From assembly GCA_932294295.1 (NCBI GenBank), contig OW028584.1, forward strand, positions 20,553,638 through 20,617,637: DNA of 64,000 nt, in the 5' to 3' direction. This document shows positions 47,900-60,000 of the stretch, in pieces. The DNA comes from Alitta virens (taxonomy: Eukaryota; Annelida; Polychaeta; Phyllodocida; Nereididae). Both the position numbers and the translations under genes were made by a program. Positions within the stretch are counted from its first letter, which is position 1; each line of letters begins with the position of its first letter. The notes beneath the pieces are model-generated. The model made no database searches. It worked only from the letters and a program-made list of their open reading frames with translations, and was not told the DNA's origin.

Positions 47900-48409
47900 T
47901 CTATCAATAAACTAATTAGCGTTTGAGACGGTTAATTCTCCTTATCCGTTTGGAGAGAATAATTAAGGAAGTAAACAAGTTTCAACCATAAGTCAGCACT
48001 TGTATAATGTGATCCTCGGTAATATTAATCCGAAATCCACCAATATTTCTGCTGAGAGGAGCAGCTCTCTATTTGCTGTATTGACCACTTGGCTATATTG
48101 GTCCAAGGTATTTCCAAAGGCTGTGAATTGACGTTTTGCACACATCCAATGGACTCCTGAAATCTTGTCATGATCCTAAGTTGCACAGAGAGTGTGTTGC
48201 ATTTGTTTTGTATCACATTTCACTGTTTGTATGTCTTGTATGTCTCATGCCAAGTATTTTAGTGCACAGCACTGCATTCCTTATGCAGTCTTAGGGTGCT
48301 CCATATCATATTATATTGCAAGGGTGCAACTCCACACTGGGTGAAATGAACCTTTAAATATTGCGTGTTAAAGTCTGCTAGAATTAAATGTGAGATTTCC
48401 GTTCTGTTG

Positions 48410-48480
48410 CATAGAGTGGGGTAGTGGTAAAATCAGTAGCAGACTTCCACAGGAAGTAGATTCAAATCTGAAAACAAAGA
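48410..48480 (+). mobile_element. tRNA-like SINE head (weak)
   Basis: GTGGGGTAGTGG (about 48416) and AGATTCAAATCTG (about 48459) look like A and B boxes at tRNA spacing. The match is partial. Confidence 0.4.
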
Positions 48481-48537
48481 AAAGAGAGAGTAAGTTGGGT
48501 GAAAACAAATTGGAGAGGATCTTCATTTAGTACATAG

Positions 48538-48926
48538 TTAAAGCTCCACTGTCTGTCAAAATTACTATTTTCTAAAACTTCGTCAAATGATTTAAAATCA
48601 TTTTAACTTTATTTGATCAAGGCACACTAAATATGTGTAAGCTAATGAATCTATCTGGCATTCATTACAAAAAATAAATGATTCATTTAAAGAAATCAAG
48701 ACCAAAACATTAGAAACACAATGGAAATGGCATCATCACCCATTGTTGAGTAATGTAACGTCATCACTTGGTTTGTTTACATATATGATTTTTGATGGCA
48801 TGAAAAATTAAATGCTAGAGAGATAGTGAACCCAGCAATGCTCTGGATGGTAGGTAATCAGTATTAAGGAGACAATGAAATGCAATAGATTTTGGCCACT
48901 GTCATATTGAGTGAATGCAGCTTTAA
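48538..48926. mobile_element. TTAA-flanked MITE 'D', decayed copy
   Basis: Matches the element at 40467-40883 in the same orientation: TTAAAGCTCCACTGTCTGTC at the left end, GATCAAGGCACACTAAAT, ACACAATGGAAATG, TTTTTGATGGCATGAAAAA. The right inverted end has degraded to GCAGCTTTAA. TTAA remains at both edges. Confidence 0.8.
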
Positions 48927-51900
48927 GGTTTTTTAATTGTGTTACTGTAATAATATGTACCTAAAGTTTCCAGTGAATAATTTTGTGATATTTCAACTTA
49001 CGACTTTATTCTTTAACAACGCAAAGCAATTTGTCAGACTCGGCGCAGATGAGTAAATTCTTCATTTATGGGGGAGAAAAAAGGTTAAAGGAGCACAACC
49101 CACTTAAAATGCTCATTCTTTGAATTGGTGTATGTCGGTGACACTTAATATTAAAGGCTTGGTTGTTGATGTATTCGTTTTTAAGTCTGATGGCTGGGTG
49201 GTATGTTTGTGACAGTTTAAGTAGACATAAACACTATTAAGGAAGTACATTTAAATTTAATGACGTACCTTAAGTATAATGATAACGGGTGATTTAAATA
49301 GATTTCTATAGCATATGTGAACAGGTATGATTTTATTGGTTAGATTAGTTGTCATTAATCACATGTTTAAGTGAAAAATCAATCACCAGCTTGTTTATGG
49401 GGGAGGTTAATCATTCAGTAATTGTTAGGTTAATTAATAGATATTTATGGAGGATTTTGTCACCTTGTGTCACATATGGATACAGAGATGATACACTTTG
49501 AGTGTGCTACCCTTTGTTGTGTCCAAATCACCCCACCATGCCTGGTTAAACCAACATAAGGCACAATTGTTGAGATAGCTGAAAGGCCATAGCTCCTAGG
49601 GCGACATAACAATGCTTTTAGATCTTAACTCACCCAATGAATTTAATGATCTACCCAAGCACTTTGACAGTGTATAAATCCCTCTCAAATGCTTTTTCTG
49701 CACCTACCCATTGTTATATTGTGTGCAGTGACACTGTTCCCTTCACTGACTGACAGTGTATCTCTGCTCCAAAGAAGAAGTCTTGCTCAGTTTTCGTTTT
49801 AATTTAGATGATAAATTGAGTTGGATTGTATTAGTTTTTATATAGGTGACAGTTTCTCGGCTCTTAGAATGTACAATACATCTCCATGTGTTTATAAAAA
49901 CAGGCCTCACATGGTTCTGTATTGTCTGTGAACAATGGAAATAGTTGGCCTTTATTTTTAAAGGAAAGAATTGTGTGAACATCACGGGAATTAATGTTCT
50001 CTTTGTTATGTTTCCATCCATATATTTATTTTTTTATTTTTTCCAAGAAAAAAAGATTTTATACCTTGGCATGAATACATCCAAAGTGTTTGTGTGTGGA
50101 AGATTTTGATTAAGTTAGTACAAAGAAATGCCGCAGGACAATGCTAATATTTTTGTTCAATTATTTGGCTGGGATTAATCCCTGGTTTCTGTTATTATTT
50201 GGAATGATCAGTTCGTTTTGTCTGTGTTGGTCAGCAGGTGATCGTTTGGTTTAGCACTTATCAGAGGAAGCGGAAATGCTAATGTCATCAAAATGTTATC
50301 ATCTGATCAAGGGTAAACATCACGTGACTCTGTATCCATTTCAAGGCCATGTGATTGTTTTGAAGGTCAAATGAAGGGTCATAGAGGTCATTTGAGTGAA
50401 TATAGGTCAAAATGACATGAATGACTCTGTTTATGAAAATGACCTCGTTCTTGAAAATGAATGACGTGGAATCTTGAACAAATGGTTGTTTCATAAGGCT
50501 TATGAAGTTTCATTTCTCTTGAAAACAACAGCTGATGTATTTAAAAAATATATTAAGTCGCATGTTATTAATTCACCAGAATCTCGTCTTAAGAATGTAT
50601 CATCAGTAAGACAACCTCGCAATTAAGTCTAACTTTCTGGATTTCCATTGTTATAATAGACCCGTCGTCATTGGAGAATTCTCTGTTATAACTGATGTGG
50701 CCTTAATAGCGAAATTCTAGTGAAAATAAAAATTCTTATAGAGAATCGAATACCTATCTCAGACCTCCGCATTCTTGACTGCAGTTAGATGCAATTTACT
50801 TCGAAAATTAAGCACGTGGTCCTATGATAATATCCGGATGTGTATTATTAACTTATCACATCAATAAAGGATCCACGCTTGGTTTCTCACTATTTGAATG
50901 GATGTCAATTATTTCAATTATCCATAATGAAACTTAATTCATTTAATTTATGGTTTCAAAGGCTGTAATCCTAAACTGTTGCAATATCCATTTATTTCAG
51001 CAAGTTCTCACTTTTATTGATTGATGAACTGGATGCGGGTATCAGTTCTTCACAACTAGACAGTGTCATGTTGTTGACATTGATATCCTGTCAAGGTCAC
51101 TCAGAGGTCACACTCAGGTCAAATCCAGTTCAGAGGTCATTTAGCCTCGTTCTTGTGTGCGTGCTGGTTTCGTAGCAGCTATCTGAAACAAATTTATAAA
51201 CACAATATAGGAGTATTATGATAATTAAGTTACAAATTAATAATTGTATTAAAAGAATATGAATAAACAAAAGTAATATGAAGATTTTGCAGTTTTTAAG
51301 ATATAAAACCTAAAAATATCAGTTGAATAACATCCAAAACTGTACATGATTATTTAAGTATTAATTTATAGGTACAAGGAAAAAATATTTTACATATCAA
51401 TATGCAATAAAACATCCAAAAGATTTTAGTATCTAACATTTTTGAAAACTTAGACACATTCAGAAGTATATAATTTATATCACACTGAAAGAAATTAAAA
51501 AGTGATTTATAAGAACAAATTTGTAAAAGTTACTATAAATCTTAACTGCCTTAAGAGTATGCCAAGTGGGTTGTGAAATTAACTTCACAGGAGCTTGTAA
51601 GAATTTGCTAAGAAAACTTATAAAACGAAATTTTTTGTATGATTAATGGCTTATTGGGGGGCTTTTTCACATGAAATCTCCGAAGGTGGTAATAGTGAAC
51701 AACTCCATAGTACAGTTCATGGAATTATGTTTTAATGAGTTGAATTTGTGAATGAATAGAGGCAATGAAGATATGGGGTACATCTAGTGCTTCTTTTTTT
51801 TTCTTCTTCTTTATTTTATTTGTACATGTCTGTTGGCTTTGCAAGCTTCAAACAACTAATAAAAGCATAGTCTTTTAATCGAGTGAGGCTCTTGTTTGAT

Positions 51901-53130
51901 TACTAAATGCTTTCACGTTAATGTGGCTGTATTAGGTTACTGGTGCTTCTTGAAATTTAGAAATTCAAACCATATGAAATGTTTGTTTTGGGTCCAAATT
52001 ACCTGTATTCCCAACAGTGCTAATATTAGAGTATCTTCACAATGGCCAAGTCTACTCTATAACTAGCCTTTATATTTGAAAATGATAAAGACTCAAACAC
52101 TATGCTATTTAATTAGGTTTATAAAGGAAACTGCCCAGATAGGAATGACATTAGTCTGTATGGCAAATAAAATGCAGTGATTGCAGTTGTCCTATCAGAG
52201 GTTATTCTATCTCAGTTACAGTGCAACCCAACAATTAAGGCCGCCCGAAATTAAGTCCCATTTAACATAGGTATTACTTCTTTAAGTCCTAAAACAGTCA
52301 CTACAATATGAAAAGTTCAAGAATTTAGATCATTTTCAAATTGAGACCAATCAATGATTCCAAGTGGTGGTCAGTGCTGGACAAAGGAAGTGCAGTGTGT
52401 TGTAATACCATGGAGACAGTCTGCTCTTGTTTCCATGGTAATACAGGGACCTCCCAACAAATAAAATAGTTAAGGGGGGCTTCCAGAAATTTACAGATGG
52501 TGAATATATACTTTTATATTTATTATAATATTTTTTTTTGGTTAAAGACTTCACAAGGCAATAGGTGAGGGGCGTCCACATGTGTCACCACAATTATTGG
52601 ATTAAATTAGCCAGTAGGAGCTGATTTCTGAGGAACAAAGTTATGTTTTAGAAAACAAGGAGTTAGGTCTATAACAGTAGCATAATACTTCAGATTTAAA
52701 ATATGTCAAAATGATCTCGTTTGAATAGATTTAGCAAAAGCCTCTTCTAAGAAATACACCCTGGTGGTTAATACTTGAGTCATTGCATATATGTGGGTCC
52801 AGTTTTGTTGTTAATGTTTTATAAATAGAGAGTACACCAATATGTATACAATTAAGATAGAGTTGACCAGCAGAGCACTGTATTATTAATATAAAACTCA
52901 TTTCATCTGTTATATTAAACAAACAATGACTCATGATTTATATACAGGGACTGTACATCAGTAAACAGACTTTGGTGGACCCTACAAAGCCACATGGACC
53001 GTCTGCCCACAGAACAAACTATTAGTGATAAATATATTGCCATGGTAACTGTGTATGAAGGCCACATTACAGAGAGCAGGCAATTGCCCGGGAAGGGTCA
53101 ATAATACCCGAGTCTACCCTGCTATGCTCT
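48927..53130. other. Gene-free stretch
   Basis: No coding exon or named repeat recognised. The short open frames have no domain features. Around 50560-51000 the sequence is non-repetitive with many ATTA-type words and CpG-containing motifs (CACGTGG near 50815, ATCCGGATG near 50833), so it is a weak candidate for conserved regulatory DNA. Confidence 0.35.
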
Positions 53131-53134
53131 GCTC

Positions 53135-53298
53135 ATAGATAGATAGACAGATAGATAGAATATAGATAGACAGATAGATAGACAGATAGGTAGATAGATA
53201 GATAGAAAGATAGAGAGATAGAGAGATAGAGATGGATAGGTAGATAGGTAGATAGATAGATAGATAGACAGTGATAGATGGATAGATAGACAGATAGT

Positions 53299-53329
<31 letters not shown>

Positions 53330-53430
53330 TTAGATTGATAGAGATCGATAGATCGATAGATAGTCTAGTGGTTAAGTCATTTGCCTGCTGTTTCAGCAGT
53401 CCCGAGTTAGATACCCTGAGCAGGTACTAC
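53135..53430 (+). repeat. GATA/GACA microsatellite abutting a tRNA-like SINE head
   Basis: About 225 bp of GATA-type tetramers with GACA variants end at about 53363. TAGTCTAGTGG, an A-box-like word, follows at once, and GAGTTAGATACCC at about 53404 resembles a B box. Confidence 0.75.
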
Positions 53431-55560
53431 TGTTACTGCAAAGCTTTTAATTTTAGATGTGAGGAAAGATAAGAACAGTTATAAAATGCAAAACTGGTGT
53501 TTTGTGTAATTGACAGAGTACATTATTACCTTAATTTCAACACTAAATTTATAAAATGTTGATTGCATGCAGTGAGACTGAGATATTAATATACACTGTA
53601 AACTTTCCCATCATACAGTAAGTTAATCACATATGCCAGGAATTAGTGATGTTCAAATCAGCATCATAGATACACACGTCTCTTAAAGTTTCTCTTCATA
53701 ATACCACAGCATTAGATGTATCCATTCTTCAAGTGCCCTATATGTAATCTAGCGATTAGAGCAAAGGGTCCTTTGTTAGTTTCTGTTGTTAATCCCTGTA
53801 CAAATGTATGGAGTGTACCCCACTTGGCTAGAAACGTGTGTAAACAACCAACAGTATGCCCTCCTAGGGTTGGGGGTCTTACCCATATAGAGCTTTAGTT
53901 GTAGACATAGGGCACCATTATATTTGGCATGGATTCTATGTTGCAAATATACATTGTGTGGTATGAATGACATGAACTGCACATGCTGTGTCAATATGCA
54001 TGTTAAAATGCGAGGTATTGTTGAGAATAGCATGTTGGTTGGGGTTAAGAATAAGCTGTGGGCCAGTAGTGTATCTGAATAGAGACATAACATACAGTGA
54101 AACTCCATGCTATGATATAATAAGATAAGATAAGATAAAATAAAATAAGACTCATTAATGGCCTTTCTAATAAAACACAATTATTATTTCGTTTGCTATC
54201 TATTGCTTCAGTGCTGAATTGTCCATCTGAAACTGGGCTGTTTCTTTATATAGTCAATGCTAAAGGCAGACGTAATGAATGGTGAATCTGTGAGAACAAA
54301 TTCAAGTGTACCATAGGCTGCAAAGTGGGGGGGCCTCCACTTCCCTCATCGTAGTCTCACGATTGACTATATCAGACATTTCAGACATTTTAGATATTGT
54401 CTGTTAGAAGAAAAAATAGTGGTTTATTGTGCTATTGTATTTTCTTACTCGTCTAACCATTGAGTGTAAGTAAACAGAGCTTTAACGTGAAATATGATAG
54501 TAGAGCTTGGCTTAACTTTGAAATTTGATAGTAAAAATTGACTTAACATATTCTACACACATTATATCAACCTAATATTTCTTCCCAGTACCTCTACACT
54601 AAGTGCCTTAACTGCTAACATACTTGTATTTTTGCTGTATTTATTATATATTTACAAAGAGACCAAGATGTCCAGTATGCAGTTATGAGTTAAAGGTCCC
54701 TGACCAGCAGCTCACAAACAACAGAGAGGTCTTTATACTTCCACAGAGACTTGCATGGAGAATGCTGTATTGTATATATGCAGTATAATGATGTGTGCTT
54801 GGGAGCTTGTAAACACGGGGCAATGGGTAAGAGGGGTCAGGGGTCAGAAAGAGAGAGAGAAAGTACAAGAGAGATGGAGGGAAGCGAAGAGAGAGACCAT
54901 TTCAGGGAACATTTAGAGAACATGCAGTTTTGCTTTGGCCCAATGTGGCATTATCTCAGCAACACTTGGGTATATTTTGGTCATTTCATGATATAATAAT
55001 ATTATATTATTACTTACAATGATATCCCAATTGCTCGTAAATAGACAGGAGTAGGCTACGACATTCAGATGCAAGAACATTCAAAAGCTAAATGTGTTCT
55101 ACTAGGAAGAGTTTACATTATATACAATGAATACACTGCCAATGGAGCTGACCAGTGCTGACCAATACTGACCAGTGAGTGACCATTGCCTTAAAATCTA
55201 AGCCACTCAACTGACCATGTTAACAGATACAAATCCACAAGACTAAACTTTGGGAAAACTGAGAAATTATATGAAGTCATTATGAAGAGAGCAACACAGC
55301 ATGGGGGTATTTTACAGAAGTTCCTCACTTTCTCAAGACTATCACAGACAGATTCCCTGCTGTGAACCTATATGTTCTCCGCTGAGTGTTGCCCTTCAGT
55401 TGTTATGATAAATACTTTCACCATCCCACATAAATGAGTACACAGCATTACACACTTACTTTGACCACTGTCCAAGATGGTCAAGTGTTTGTTGCACTTT
55501 CTGACACCCGAAATGTAAATACACATGTACACTGATTCATGCCATAGTCTTTTAAATGCA
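53431..55560. other. Gene-free stretch with AAGAT/AAAAT microsatellite
   Basis: A pentamer run (TAAGA/TAAAA) lies at about 54117-54150. A purine-rich GAGAGA stretch lies at about 54848-54895. No coding exon recognised. Confidence 0.4.
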
Positions 55561-55830
55561 TTCAGGTGGCCGAGTGGTTTAAGTGATGGCTAGGTTAGGA
55601 CCTGCAGGTGTGGGTTCAAAGCTGTTCCAAGTTTTTTTGGCCTTGGTCTGGGCCTGATCATTTTCATTACAGAAGTACATGTATCACATCTAACCATATT
55701 TAGTAAAAATCTTGGATAAACCTATATAGCCAAGGTACAATGTCCTTTGCTGGCACATATGAAAAGACCCACCCACCCAAGGTTAATTCAAGGTCAACCT
55801 GATCTGGCATGCTATCTGGGACTTAAGCCT
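55561..55830 (+). mobile_element. tRNA(Leu/Ser)-like SINE
   Basis: A-box GTGGCCGAGTGG (55567-55578) is an almost perfect match to class II tRNAs. The B box GTGGGTTCAAAGC follows at about 55611. A non-coding body and a segment with AAAAGACCCACCCACCC (about 55763-55779), related to repeat B, complete it. Confidence 0.7.
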
Positions 55831-57193
55831 AAACCCAAAACTAATTTTTCAACATTTCGTTTGCATGGGAAAATTTCCAATAAATAATTTTGATATCTGT
55901 GAATATAATTCCTATTTCAAATATCTCATCGATCTATGATAAATAAGGATTTTTTTTGAAGCCTCGCCGTTTATTAGATAACCGTTATAACTTATCGAAG
56001 AAATATTTTTGTTCCGTTCTCAATTGTAATATTTCGTCTGATGATCCCAAGTGTACATCTACTTAGATACTTCGCTTGTGGAGACCAAACTTTAGCGTCT
56101 ACCATAGATTATGCCCTTCCTGTATAGAGATCAACTGTTATTACGTAATGGCATGACTTTCTAACTTTACATTCAGCCGAGATCCTATCATCCTTGGGTC
56201 TTGTACATCAAAATGTTGGAAAAAGCTGAGGATAATCTAAAGTACCATAATAAAGGTCCATGTGCTTATAAATTACTTCAAAACTGTCGTGGATAGTTTC
56301 AATGCTGGAACTTAAACATTTAAAACTTCTCATAAGCTTGTACATAGCTTCACATACTATTTTAAATTGCTCATAATTTTGGTCTTGTACTTTAGCTATG
56401 ATCTGATTGTAGTTCAAATGATGTATTTTAAATGGCATCTGATTTGACGTATTAGTGTTATGAAGACATATATTGAAGTAATTTAGATGGTGATGGGTTT
56501 TATTTCAGTCATGTACTTCAGATATCTTCCACTTGTACCTTTGAGTCATTTATGTACACTTACTGCTTGGAATTTGTTGGATCAGGGTCAAGATCAAAAG
56601 AGAACGTCGATCTAACGTGATCTAACATCAGTGTAAAACAAATTGCTCTTAAAGGAGATATGTTCTGATGCCAAAGTCACTTAAAAAGAGATGGAGGGTG
56701 GAACCTATATTTGGAAATGGTCACCAGGAAATCAGTATCATCAAAAGGGATGCTGTAAGAGGGGCTCTTTTGGTTGTAACCCTCACTTGAGGCTTCAGTA
56801 GATGGTCACTCTTCAAGCTGACCATACTTAGTGGTGGTGACCAATGGGTCGATAGCTTTGAAATGAGGTTTATATGAATGTCATGTTCCATAATATATTG
56901 GTATTTAAGGAGTATTTGAGGAACCAGACATGCTGTACGTCAGGATTATGGAATGCCGGCATAGTCAGTGAGAAATTTATATATTTGTGTACAGGTATAA
57001 AGTATATTTTATGTACACTGTACAGTTGTAGGTACAGTTATCTCTTAAACTAATGTATGGATGGACCTGATTTGTCATCTCATCATTACGTTTGTATCTT
57101 CATTTGAACATAATATTGTAGCTTATGTATAAATATATGACGGTCGTATAAGCTGCCCAGGTAACACGTTTCTTCGACTCTATATTGGCTCGA

Positions 57194-57236
57194 CAATACA
57201 ATACAATACAATACAATACAATACAATACAATACAG
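57194..57236. repeat. CAATA pentanucleotide microsatellite
   Basis: About nine tandem ACAAT/CAATA units. The minus-strand reading gives a repetitive Cys-Ile-Val-Leu-Tyr frame with no biological meaning. Confidence 0.9.
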
Positions 57237-57697
57237 AAGAGTCTACTTAGACATGTGGTACCAAAATGTACCATTCTCCCAAAATACCATACGAAGTGCA
57301 TAACTGCAATATAGTCTGACTGCAATCCTTCTATATCCCAAATCTTTATCACACCACTAAGGTCCTTGTAAAGCTCACCCCACAGACCAAGTGAATAGGT
57401 CATTAAAGAGATTGTTAGCGAAGGTTCCGCCAGATGGCCTCATGACACCTCTGGGGACCTTGTTCCACTGACTAGGCTCTTGTACGGCAGTTTAGGGCCT
57501 CTGTATGTGTGCTCTATCTGCAGGTTCATTAAGGCATCCCGTTAGATATTGAGGTCTGTATGCAACTTTGGATTTTATGAGTTCTGCCTCATAGTTGGTG
57601 TGTTCTGTTTACTTTGTTGGTCACTATACAGCATCCAACCAAAGTCAATATTATGTACCACAGTTTATAATACTTCCTTACTGTTTACAGCCAGTGT

Positions 57698-57869
57698 CAT
57701 AGACTTGGAAACTAAAATCATACATTTGGAAGCTAAACTCCAGATGACGTCATGTGAATCTAGGACTCACATTGGTTAAGGCAGACCCTCAACCAATAAG
57801 AGTCTTGGACTCACATGACGTCATCTGTTGTTTAATTTCCAGTCTTTGAGATTTGTTTTCAAGTCTATG
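57698..57869. mobile_element. Palindromic MITE 'C', longest copy with two CREs
   Basis: 172 bp with ends CATAGACTTGGAAACTAAA and the inverse (AAGTCTATG at 57861-57869). Each arm has a perfect TGACGTCA (57745-57752 and 57816-57823) and an inverted CCAAT box (CATTGG, or CCAAT on the right). Extra outer sequence compared with the 38319 copy suggests partial duplication of the end. Confidence 0.85.
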
Positions 57870-58091
57870 GAATTGGCTGTAATACACACATTCTTAGTTA
57901 CTAACTTTGAGGAATTGAACATCTGATGCCAGTTGATGCCACAATGTGAAGATTGTGAGTAGCAAAAATACATTTTGAATTTACTGAACATATAAGTGAT
58001 TATATATGGGTGCACCCACATTATAGAATATTAGATGAAATGATGTAGACATTGATTGTTGTTTCTTTCATGGATTAACATGTATTCATAA

Positions 58092-58210
58092 CCCAGATAG
58101 CATTCCAAATTGGGCCAGCGTCGTCTTTATATCAGCCGCCGTCGGTACAACATCGTTTCAACTTCGCCGACATCGAGCCGACGTTGATACGATTTGGAAT
58201 GCCTTCTGGG
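58092..58210. mobile_element. Small GC-rich TIR element
   Basis: CCCAGATAGCATTCCAAAT (58092-58110) is inverted as ATTTGGAATGCCTTCTGGG (58192-58210), with two mismatches in 19 bp. The interior is rich in GTCGGC/GCCGAC words, unlike the AT-rich surroundings. No clear target duplication. Confidence 0.75.
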
Positions 58211-59803
58211 AATGGCTTATATTGAAATATTTGAACTTTGTACTGTGCATGATAAGTGCAGGAAGAACAATTTGTACACTCATACTAATTCAAATGAAGC
58301 TATTTTTGAAATGCTGGGATTTCCTAACTGTCACATTTACTTGCTCAACTCCTTGAGTGAATGACTTTGTATTTTGCCTACAACGACTATACATCATGGC
58401 TGTCATGCAGTTTTTATATGTTCTTTTCAATTTGAATGAATAAAAAAATTGTCAAAATTTGTCATAGGTCTCTTTAAAAGTCACTACTCATGTTATACAG
58501 CATGTATGATGTTTTCTATAGATTAATACACCTGACTTATTTTCATGTATGCGAAATAATAGCGATGTTATATGCTACCTATAGACTTTTCACACGTCAT
58601 TCATAAGGTATGTAAAAGAAAAAATGCTTAGATGCCTAATAAGGGGAAAGTTCAGTTGTCAATTTAAACGGCTTGAAGTACACAGGGAGGGACGCTTTGG
58701 GAGGGTTGCTATTCAAAGTAAATGTCCCCTTAGCAACGAAAGTGAAAGATACGCATGATCCTAAGAGTCATAGTTGCTATGGAAACGAGTTAAGTGTTGA
58801 CATAAATTACAGAAAATGATACCACGATTTGTCACCTGAGTGAAGTTTCACTGAAATGTTATTCTTCTCAGAGTTGTGATTGTTTGGATAAAATGCAGGT
58901 GTGCGTATAAGAGTAATGGAAGGTTGTACTTATCCAAGTCTTGTTGACATGTTGACAGGAAGTTTCAGTGTTAAGGCCGTAGTTTAGTAATTCTAGGTGA
59001 CTTACTTACATGAAATATGTTTGGATGCTAATTATATACAATCAGATTCAGTTGCTGATTTAAACTTATTTAAGATAATAGTAATTAATATGTCCATTTT
59101 TACTATTATAACAGTTTCTTCTATAGCGCTAGATTCAATAGGACTGCTCTCCAGAGCTTTAGTAAAAAAAAGTTTATAAACAGTGTGGATAGGTTTTTCG
59201 AAATTATAAGACATGTACTATACTTTAGTCAGATTTGATAAGTGATACAACTTCTCAAAAATGCTGATGTAAATATTGTGAGGGAAAAGTAAATCAGTCA
59301 CAGTACTAAAAATATTATCAACAGATAAAAAAAATTGGCAATTTATGTCATTAAGAAATCAAAATCCATTGGCATTTTCCTTCCATATATTTTGTCAAAT
59401 TAATGGATCATAGAACAAAAACTCTATATCTGAAAATTTGTGAAGGTCAGTAAAGAGTCATTTCAACAACACTGTACCAAATTTATGACCTTTATAGTAG
59501 ATAGATACATGCCTTTCTAGTGTTGTTCATTTGCATCAACGCTATTGGATGACATCAATAAAACCCTGTCATGGCAATCAATAACTTTGATTTTGTCCTC
59601 AACATTTGTGTGCAGATATCCCCAGTGAGGTGTATATCATGTGTCATCTGACTGCCCCAAAGCATTACGGGTAATGTATTGTCCATAACAATTATTACGA
59701 AAGCAATTGTTCATTTGGTGCAAGTTTGATTGTCTGCTGGAGAGCACTTTAGATGACCATTTGGTGCAATATGACCGTTCTGGCTATCTGGCTATTTGAG
59801 ATT

Positions 59804-59951
59804 ATCTATCTACTATCTATCTATCTATCTATCTATCTAACTATCTATCTATCTATCTGTCTGTCTGTCTGTCTGTCCAGCTGTCTGTCTGTCTGTCTGT
59901 CTGTCTATTTATCTGTGTGTATCTATCTATCTATCTATCCGTCTACCTATA

Positions 59952-60000
<49 letters not shown>
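59804..60000. repeat. CTAT/CTGT microsatellite
   Basis: Alternating blocks of CTAT and CTGT tetramers over about 200 bp, the complement of the GATA/GACA type at 53135. The long open frame across it is a product of the repeat. Confidence 0.95.
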
